The notes beneath the pieces are model-generated. The model saw only the letters and a list, made by a program, of their open reading frames with translations. It did no database searches and was not told the DNA's origin. The position numbers were made by a program, and so were the translations under genes. Shown one piece after another: positions 58,554 through 64,000 of a stretch of DNA of 64,000 nucleotides (position 1 is its first letter; every line of letters begins with the position of its first letter). This DNA is from Xenorhabdus anantnagensis. Its GTDB lineage: Bacteria; Pseudomonadota; Gammaproteobacteria; Enterobacterales; Enterobacteriaceae. Where the stretch lies: the NCBI RefSeq assembly GCF_028598555.1, contig NZ_JAQRFN010000007.1:62001-126000 (forward strand), in the 5' to 3' direction.

Positions 58554-59303
58554 TCAATGTAACTGTTCAGGTTTTGAACGCCAAAGACAGCTTCCCCCTT
58601 TCTTTTCCACCAGATCCAAACGAGATTCATGCTGAATTAATTCTTCATCGGAAGCATAAACAATTTTCAGCCCACTCTGCGGACGAGTAACCTTTTTGAT
58701 TTCTGCAACCTGAGAATTGCCTGATGTTTCACCTTCCATTGAAAATGCCAATGATGTCTGACCACCTGTCATTGCCAGATAAACATCAGACAGAATCTCA
58801 GCATCGAGCAATGCTCCGTGGAGAGTACGTTTTGAGTTATCGATCTGGTAACGATCACACAACGCATCGAGGTTATTACGCTTGCCGGGGAAAAGTGCCC
58901 TTGCTAACACCAAGCTATCTGTAATAGTACAAAAATCAGCAGTTGGTGGAATATCTCGATTCAGTTTGCTGAACTCATAATCCATAAAGCCGATATCAAA
59001 CGTTGCGTTATGAATAATCAACTCAGCACCACGAATAAACTCAATGAATTCATCAGCGATATCCGCAAACTTCGGTTTATCCTGCAAAAACTCATCACTA
59101 ATGCCGTGAACTTCAAATGCTTCCGGATCAACCAAACGTTCCGGTTTAATATAAATATGGAAATGGCGTCCTGTCAGACGACGGTTGATAACTTCCACAG
59201 CACCAATCTCAATGATGTTGTGTCCCTCATAGTGAACACCTAACTTGTTCATACCGGTTGTTTCGGTATCGAGGACTATTTGACGGGTAATAGCAGTGCT
59301 CAT
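58554..59303 (-). CDS. dnaQ: DNA polymerase III epsilon subunit (3'-5' proofreading exonuclease)
   Basis: 249 residues. DEDDh exonuclease: ExoI QIVLDTETTGMN (Asp and Glu), ExoII IIHNATFDIGFMDYE, ExoIII HGALLDAEILSDVYLAM with catalytic His and Asp. The C-terminal tail binds the alpha subunit. Divergent from rnhA with 63 bp between, as in E. coli. Confidence 0.97.
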   Translation of the reverse strand: MSTAITRQIVLDTETTGMNKLGVHYEGHNIIEIGAVEVINRRLTGRHFHIYIKPERLVDPEAFEVHGISDEFLQDKPKFADIADEFIEFIRGAELIIHNATFDIGFMDYEFSKLNRDIPPTADFCTITDSLVLARALFPGKRNNLDALCDRYQIDNSKRTLHGALLDAEILSDVYLAMTGGQTSLAFSMEGETSGNSQVAEIKKVTRPQSGLKIVYASDEELIQHESRLDLVEKKGGSCLWRSKPEQLH

Positions 59304-59366
59304 AGTGTTTTTTTGTGTCAGACTTAGAGTTTTGATTAAAGATGATATAGGAAGAGTCTACCAAAG
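59304..59366. promoter_or_regulatory. Divergent dnaQ/rnhA promoter region
   Basis: 63 bp separating the two starts. As in E. coli, overlapping divergent promoters are expected. Confidence 0.5.
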
Positions 59367-59837
59367 ATGAGCAAACAGGTAGAAATTTTCACTGATGGTT
59401 CTTGCCTCGGCAATCCCGGCCCCGGCGGATATGGCGTTTTACTGCGCTACCAACAGCAAGAAAAAACCTTGAATGGCGGTTATTTTCACACAACCAATAA
59501 TCGTATGGAATTAATGGCGGCCATAATAGGGCTGGAAACGCTTAAACGCCCCTGTAATGTGATTTTGACGACAGACAGCCAGTATGTACGCCAAGGGATC
59601 ACTCAATGGATCCACAACTGGAAAAAACGCGGCTGGAAAAAAGCGGACAAATCTCCGGTCGTCAATGTTGATCTCTGGCAGCGACTTGATAAAGCTATTT
59701 CGCGCCATGATATTGATTGGCGCTGGGTCAAAGGCCACGCCGGGCATCGGGAAAATGAGTTATGTGATGAACTGGCTCGCGCAGCCGCCAATAACCCTAC
59801 TCAGGCCGATACTGGCTATATTGAAAACGAAAACTAA
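59367..59837 (+). CDS. rnhA: Ribonuclease HI
   Basis: 156 residues. Catalytic carboxylates in [39 protein letters not shown] and [11 protein letters not shown]. Degrades RNA in RNA-DNA hybrids. Converges with the methyltransferase gene, stop to stop 7 bp apart. Confidence 0.97.
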   Translation: MSKQVEIFTDGSCLGNPGPGGYGVLLRYQQQEKTLNGGYFHTTNNRMELMAAIIGLETLKRPCNVILTTDSQYVRQGITQWIHNWKKRGWKKADKSPVVNVDLWQRLDKAISRHDIDWRWVKGHAGHRENELCDELARAAANNPTQADTGYIENEN

Positions 59838-59844
59838 TCCATCC

Positions 59845-60564
59845 TTAAGAGCGTCGGTGAATCTTCTTCACCGCCCCCAATGCATTACTGAATTTCGGTT
59901 TCAACAATTTTGTTCGCATGGGATTTAATGTCAAAGGTATTGTCCGCTTGCGGGCAATAATCACATTCAGACAACCAAATATTGACGCATTGAGGCTATA
60001 AAGACTCTTTTCATTTTTGTGCCACGGTAAAACATGGAAATTAGCATGATGAATAATTTCATAATTAAGCAGGCGCAGCCAATCTAATTGACGCAACATT
60101 GAAAACATCTGAGCTTTGCAAGATTGTCGGCGGCATATCGGGGAAATCATTTTCCTTAAACCCAATATACTTATTGGATTAAAACCACTGATCACCAACC
60201 ACCCATCGTCGATCATGATCCTATCCACTTCCCTCAATAACCAATGCGGATCAATACTATAAGACAACATATGTGCCAACAAACAGGCATCAACAGATTT
60301 ACTTTCAAAAGGGAGGTGGTGGGGATCAGTAATGACATTCATATTTTTCCCTTGCAATCCAATATTGACTTGATGGCGGATCAAACAGGAACGGGTGTCA
60401 ATTTCAGCGCTTAAGTTACCGACTTTCACTAAATGAAAACCAAAGATTTTTGGCCACCATGGTTCCAATTGACGTTCTAGGGCGACACGGTAATATTCTC
60501 CCCACGGTAACTCGGCCCAAGAAGCGGGGAGGGTTATTTGCTTGATTGAACGTGCTGATCGCAT
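59845..60564 (-). CDS. yafS: SAM-dependent methyltransferase, YafS-like
   Basis: 239 residues. It has a class I methyltransferase fold with a divergent first motif (SRCLIRHQVNIGLQGKNMNV), then the second and third motifs DPHHLPFESKSVDACLLAHM and LREVDRIMIDDGWLVISGFN. Position between rnhA and divergent gloB matches enteric yafS. The methyl acceptor is not established. The start at 60564 lies 61 bp from the gloB start on the other strand. Confidence 0.85.
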   Translation of the reverse strand: MRSARSIKQITLPASWAELPWGEYYRVALERQLEPWWPKIFGFHLVKVGNLSAEIDTRSCLIRHQVNIGLQGKNMNVITDPHHLPFESKSVDACLLAHMLSYSIDPHWLLREVDRIMIDDGWLVISGFNPISILGLRKMISPICRRQSCKAQMFSMLRQLDWLRLLNYEIIHHANFHVLPWHKNEKSLYSLNASIFGCLNVIIARKRTIPLTLNPMRTKLLKPKFSNALGAVKKIHRRS

Positions 60565-60625
60565 GTCATCTTCCTTTCAACCTACTATAAACCTACTAAA
60601 ACCTACTATGAAAACGAGGCGTATA

Positions 60626-61381
60626 ATGGAGCTTATCAGGATTCCAGCCCTTTCAGATAACTACATTTGGTTACTTTGTGATGAACACAAACATTGTGTC
60701 ATTATCGACCCCGCTGAATCAGCGCCGGTCATTGATATTCTAGCAACAAACCAACTCATTCCCGCCGCTATTCTGCTGACACACCATCACCATGATCACG
60801 TTGGCGGAGTTTCCGGGCTACTCAAACAACACCCCGAATTACCCGTATATGGCCCTGAGGAGACGCAACAAAAAGGAGCAACCCATATTGTCCATGAAAA
60901 TAACACCATTGAAATAGGAAGTTTTGCTCTCCGGGTTATGGAACTGCCAGGGCATACACTTGGTCACATTGCATTCTATCAGGCCCCTTACCTATTTTGT
61001 GGAGATACTCTATTTTCTGGCGGTTGTGGACGTCTATTTGAAGGTACAGCCGAGCAAATGTTTTCCTCTCTTGAGAAAATTTTATTATTACCCGACGATA
61101 CATTGATCTGTTGTGCTCACGAATATACTGTGGCAAATATGAAATTTGCAAAAGCAGTATTACCGAACAATCAGGTTATTCACGATTATTATCAAGAAAT
61201 TCTTAAATTACGTGAAAATAACCAAGCAACAGTTCCAACCAATTTACAAACAGAGAAAAAAATTAATGTTTTCTTAAATTGCCACGACATTGATTTACAA
61301 AAAAATATCGGTATCAAACCCAATTCAATATCACTTTCTTCTGTTTTTCAGCAATTAAGGGTTTATAAAGATCGATTTTAA
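60626..61381 (+). CDS. gloB: Hydroxyacylglutathione hydrolase (glyoxalase II)
   Basis: 251 residues from MELIRIPALSDNYIW, the length of E. coli GloB. GAGG six bases before ATG 60626 supports this start over a longer frame. Metallo-beta-lactamase fold with LTHHHHDHVGGVSG, metal ligands in MELPGHTLGHIAFY and FCGDTLFSGGCGRLFEG, and CAHEYTVANMKFA. Cleaves S-lactoylglutathione in methylglyoxal detoxification. Confidence 0.95.
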   Translation: MELIRIPALSDNYIWLLCDEHKHCVIIDPAESAPVIDILATNQLIPAAILLTHHHHDHVGGVSGLLKQHPELPVYGPEETQQKGATHIVHENNTIEIGSFALRVMELPGHTLGHIAFYQAPYLFCGDTLFSGGCGRLFEGTAEQMFSSLEKILLLPDDTLICCAHEYTVANMKFAKAVLPNNQVIHDYYQEILKLRENNQATVPTNLQTEKKINVFLNCHDIDLQKNIGIKPNSISLSSVFQQLRVYKDRF

Positions 61382-61453
61382 TTTTGTTGGGTTGTCTTCT
61401 ACGTAATAGGTCAGTATTATTGCTCACCTTTTAGGCGAAAATCGAAAATTAAC

Positions 61454-62785
61454 ATGAAGACAAAAGCTATCTTGCTCGCCTCTGTGCTTCTTGCTGGGTG
61501 CCAATCGAGCCTGCAACCCAAGGCTCCTTCCCAGCAACAAGCACAGAAGATGTCTTCAACGAATCAGAAAACAGACAGTATTGCAGAACCAGAAGATTCT
61601 ACAAACTGGAAGGTAAGTCCGACAGCCCAGCAAGATTTATGGGGACATATCCGCGATGAGTTGAAGATGGGAATTCCTGACAATATCAGGGTGAGCGAAC
61701 AACAAAGTTACTATTTAAAACACAAGAAACATCTCCAAAATGTGATGTTACGTGCGGGGCCATACATTTATTGGATAGTTGATCAGCTTGATAATCGACA
61801 TATGCCAATGGAGCTGATATTGCTGCCCATCGTTGAGAGTTCTTTTGACCCTCATGCTACGTCCTACGCCAAAGCCGCAGGTTTATGGCAGATTATCCCA
61901 AGTACAGGGCGTCATTATGGCCTGAAGCAAGATAAATGGTACGATGCACGTCGTGACATTGCTGCATCAACAGCGGGCGCTCTTGATATGCTTCAATACC
62001 TCAATACACGATTTAATGGGGATTGGCTTTTGACCATTGCCGCCTATAACAGTGGCGAAGGTCGGGTTATGCGTGCAATCAGAGAAAATAAAGCACAAGG
62101 AAAGCCAACAGATTTTTGGTCGTTGTCACTGCCACGGGAAACAATGCACTATGTCCCCAAAATATTGGCACTGAGCAATATCATTCGTCATGACGAAAAA
62201 TTTATTTTCGAACTTCCTAGGCCTAACAACCAGCAAGCACTGGCTAAAGTGGAAGTAGGACAACAAATCATGTTGTCACAAGCGGCTGAACTAGCCGGGT
62301 TATCGTTGACATCAATCAGGGCATATAACCCAGGATATAAACGAGGTATGACGTCTCCTCATGGGCCGCATTACATCATGCTACCAAGAAAGAACGTAGG
62401 CCAATTTAAAACTTCTTTGGCAAATAAAGACGTCTTGAAAGACATCCGGCTGGCTGTTGTACACAATACCCGCAAGTTACAACAACAAAGTCATTATACG
62501 GTTCGTTCAGGGGATACGCTGTCAGCGATTGCGAAGCGCTTTAATACTACTCACCGAAAATTGCAGAGATTGAACAGCTTAAAAACCGCTGATCGGCTCA
62601 AGATCGGTCAAGTGCTGAAAATCGATAATAATGGCCCAATTACCTATCATGTACGAAAAGGTGATTCATTTTTTAGCATCGCTAAACACCACGATGTAAA
62701 CCCTGATGATCTACAGAATTGGAATAAAAACGTCAAAATTAAAGATATGAAGCCGGGTATGGCTCTGACGCTTTATCTTAATTAA
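61454..62785 (+). CDS. mltD: Membrane-bound lytic murein transglycosylase D
   Basis: 443 residues. Lipoprotein signal MKTKAILLASVLLAGCQSS with lipobox LLAGC (Cys16). SLT domain with catalytic Glu in PIVESSFDPHATSYAKAAGL, then WQIIPSTGRHYGL and AAYNSGEGRVMRAI. Two C-terminal LysM repeats (HYTVRSGDTLSAIAKRFNTT and TYHVRKGDSFFSIAKHHDVN). Cleaves peptidoglycan, anchored in the outer membrane. gloB-mltD order as in other enterics. Confidence 0.95.
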   Translation: MKTKAILLASVLLAGCQSSLQPKAPSQQQAQKMSSTNQKTDSIAEPEDSTNWKVSPTAQQDLWGHIRDELKMGIPDNIRVSEQQSYYLKHKKHLQNVMLRAGPYIYWIVDQLDNRHMPMELILLPIVESSFDPHATSYAKAAGLWQIIPSTGRHYGLKQDKWYDARRDIAASTAGALDMLQYLNTRFNGDWLLTIAAYNSGEGRVMRAIRENKAQGKPTDFWSLSLPRETMHYVPKILALSNIIRHDEKFIFELPRPNNQQALAKVEVGQQIMLSQAAELAGLSLTSIRAYNPGYKRGMTSPHGPHYIMLPRKNVGQFKTSLANKDVLKDIRLAVVHNTRKLQQQSHYTVRSGDTLSAIAKRFNTTHRKLQRLNSLKTADRLKIGQVLKIDNNGPITYHVRKGDSFFSIAKHHDVNPDDLQNWNKNVKIKDMKPGMALTLYLN

Positions 62786-62807
62786 GTGTATTTATTCTCT
62801 CCAGAAT

Positions 62808-62843
62808 ATAGCGCCCTATTCTTTTGGACAGGGCGCTATTTCT
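62808..62843 (+). terminator. Rho-independent terminator of mltD
   Basis: Perfect arms ATAGCGCCCT (62808-62817) and AGGGCGCTAT (62830-62839), followed by TTCTCT, 23 bp past the stop. Confidence 0.8.
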
Positions 62844-62844
62844 C

Positions 62845-62940
62845 TATACCCAATGGGTTTCAAGATACATCGCAGCGGTAAGGGAGCGAATCCCCGCGAG
62901 CATAGATAACTCTATGTTCATAACAAAGACGAAGGGTATA
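62845..62940. repeat. TATACCC palindromic repeat, copy 3
   Basis: Runs from TATACCCAATGGGTTTCAAG to ACAAAGACGAAGGGTATA; its complement shares both borders with copies 1 and 2 but has a different interior (about 96 bp). It follows the mltD terminator directly. Confidence 0.65.
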
Positions 62941-63266
62941 TACCTAATTGACTTCGAGTTACAGTATCTCAACATCACTATCATATCCAATTATAAGATA
63001 ATGTTTTAAATTAAAGTTATTATTGGGATCATAAATTTTATTTTGATTACATAATAAGCAGATAAAATAAAGACATCTCATTTAATGCATCCATGATGTG
63101 AATTCAAACAAGAAATATTATATATTGGTTTTTATTAATTCTAAAAATTCCGTCTGGCTATTCATAATTTTCTTGATGTTATTCTCAGAGAAAAGTGAAT
63201 AAGATTATTTTCCCATTTAAAGCTCCTTATCCTATTGATTTATTAGTTTCAACAGAGAGGTAAAAA
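62941..63266. other. Intergenic region before the MepB-family gene
   Basis: AT-rich; no supported gene. AGAGAGG at 63254-63260 is the ribosome site of the next gene. Confidence 0.4.
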
Positions 63267-63815
63267 TTGACATCATCAAAATCAAATACAGACAACTTCC
63301 CTGATGCTTTTACTAAAGTAAAAGAATATTTGCTACTTCCTACAGGTCTTCAACTGGATACTATTCCCTGCCTCGAAACAGAAAGCCATGATTATAGTGC
63401 CATGCGGTTTCAACTGAATGGTAAATCAATAGTTTTTCGTCAAGCTAAAACAACGCCTAGTAAACAAGGGCAATTCGTCACGCTTTGGAAAAGGCCAAAT
63501 CTAGCTTCAGAAATAATGCCTTTTAACAAAAGTGATAACATTGATTTTTGCCTAATAGCGACTTTTTCAGAACAGAAAAAAGGTATTTTTCTGTTTGACT
63601 CACATACCCTGTTAAACAAAGGTATTTTCTCAAGTCGAACTAAAGAAGGTAAAAGAGCCATTCGGGTCTATCCCACATGGGTATCGCCTACATCAAAACA
63701 GGCTATCCAAACACAAAAATGGCAATCCTTATATTTTATAAAATTCGATAAACAGGAAATTGCTATTGAGCAATTTAAAAAAATATTTTCAAAGAATAAC
63801 AAAAATTATGAATAA
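63267..63815 (+). CDS. MepB-family protein
   Basis: 182 residues from a TTG start, supported by AGAGAGG seven bases upstream. Matches the MepB family over its length: YSAMRFQLNGKSIVFRQAKT, TPSKQGQFVTLWKRP, KRAIRVYPTWVSPTSKQAIQ, KWQSLYFIKF. The family is named after the mepRAB multidrug locus of Staphylococcus; its biochemical role is unknown. No neighbouring efflux gene is seen. The rare start codon may keep expression low. Confidence 0.75.
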   Translation: MTSSKSNTDNFPDAFTKVKEYLLLPTGLQLDTIPCLETESHDYSAMRFQLNGKSIVFRQAKTTPSKQGQFVTLWKRPNLASEIMPFNKSDNIDFCLIATFSEQKKGIFLFDSHTLLNKGIFSSRTKEGKRAIRVYPTWVSPTSKQAIQTQKWQSLYFIKFDKQEIAIEQFKKIFSKNNKNYE

Positions 63816-63936
63816 TTTATTAAAGTTATTATCATTTGTTTAAACTTTATATTTAGAAGTATATTACCGTCTGTAAATTTATAAGAAGTGTTTCGTTTAA
63901 CCTTAGCACTTCATTAAAATGATAAGGTCAATACAA

Positions 63937-64000
63937 ATGTATAATAATGGATATTATGTCACAGCAGAAATTAGAGCCAATGAAAAAGCAGACCTTGACA
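63937..64000 (+). CDS. Partial gene cut by the window end
   Basis: The first 21 codons, MYNNGYYVTAEIRANEKADL and onward, with AAGG ten bases upstream. The start resembles small antibiotic-biosynthesis-monooxygenase-fold proteins (YYVTAEIRA...), but too little is visible to assign it. Confidence 0.4.
   Translation, partial: MYNNGYYVTAEIRANEKADLD

Overview
The window is chromosomal DNA from a nematode-symbiotic, insect-pathogenic Enterobacterales of the Xenorhabdus/Photorhabdus type. This is an inference. It rests on enteric core genes in their usual order (tktA-epd-pgk-fbaA; dnaQ/rnhA; gloB-mltD), moderately AT-rich DNA, a very large TcdA/TcdB-like toxin, a stand-alone NRPS locus, IS1-family debris, and a dispersed palindromic TATACCC repeat family. 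I cannot name the species from sequence alone.

Region 1 (1-7.9 kb) is a 2230-residue toxin gene on the minus strand. Its N-terminal part carries an LSGC...H motif like that of CNF1/BLF1 glutamine deamidases. A C58-like Cys/His/Asp triad and a clear TcdA/TcdB-type translocation domain follow. A near-perfect Fur box and a decayed AraC/GyrI-like regulator lie upstream. Region 2 (8.5-14 kb) is accessory and very AT-rich. It holds an XRE regulator overlapping a queuosine-precursor-type (VUT) transporter, then a gene trapped between two inverted IS1 copies. That gene encodes a three-part protein: BpsA-like aminopropyltransferase, zinc ribbon, and pyruvoyl S-adenosylmethionine decarboxylase. Region 3 (14-18.6 kb) is a remnant inositol-catabolism locus: iolD broken by two frameshifts, an intact mmsA/iolA, and a divergent RpiR-type regulator.

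Region 4 (19-33.9 kb) is an NRPS locus. A shrunken C-A relic is followed by an 11.6-kb gene with the order C-A-T-E-C-A-T-C-A-T-TE. The third A domain has a cysteine-type code, and several in-frame tandem minirepeats sit in surface loops. An IS1 scrap and a decayed reading frame follow. Region 5 (33.9-49.2 kb) is a complete 4-hydroxyphenylacetate (homoprotocatechuate) pathway: hpaR / hpaG1-G2-E-D-F-gabD-H-I-X-A / hpaB-C. A succinate-semialdehyde dehydrogenase gene is inserted, so the aromatic compound can be taken to pyruvate plus succinate. The leader in front of hpaG1 is duplicated.

Region 6 (49.8-64 kb) is housekeeping: a POT peptide transporter, glycolytic and pentose-phosphate genes, a GNAT enzyme, tRNA-Asp, dnaQ, rnhA, a yafS-type methyltransferase, gloB, mltD, a MepB-family gene, and the first codons of a gene cut by the window edge.
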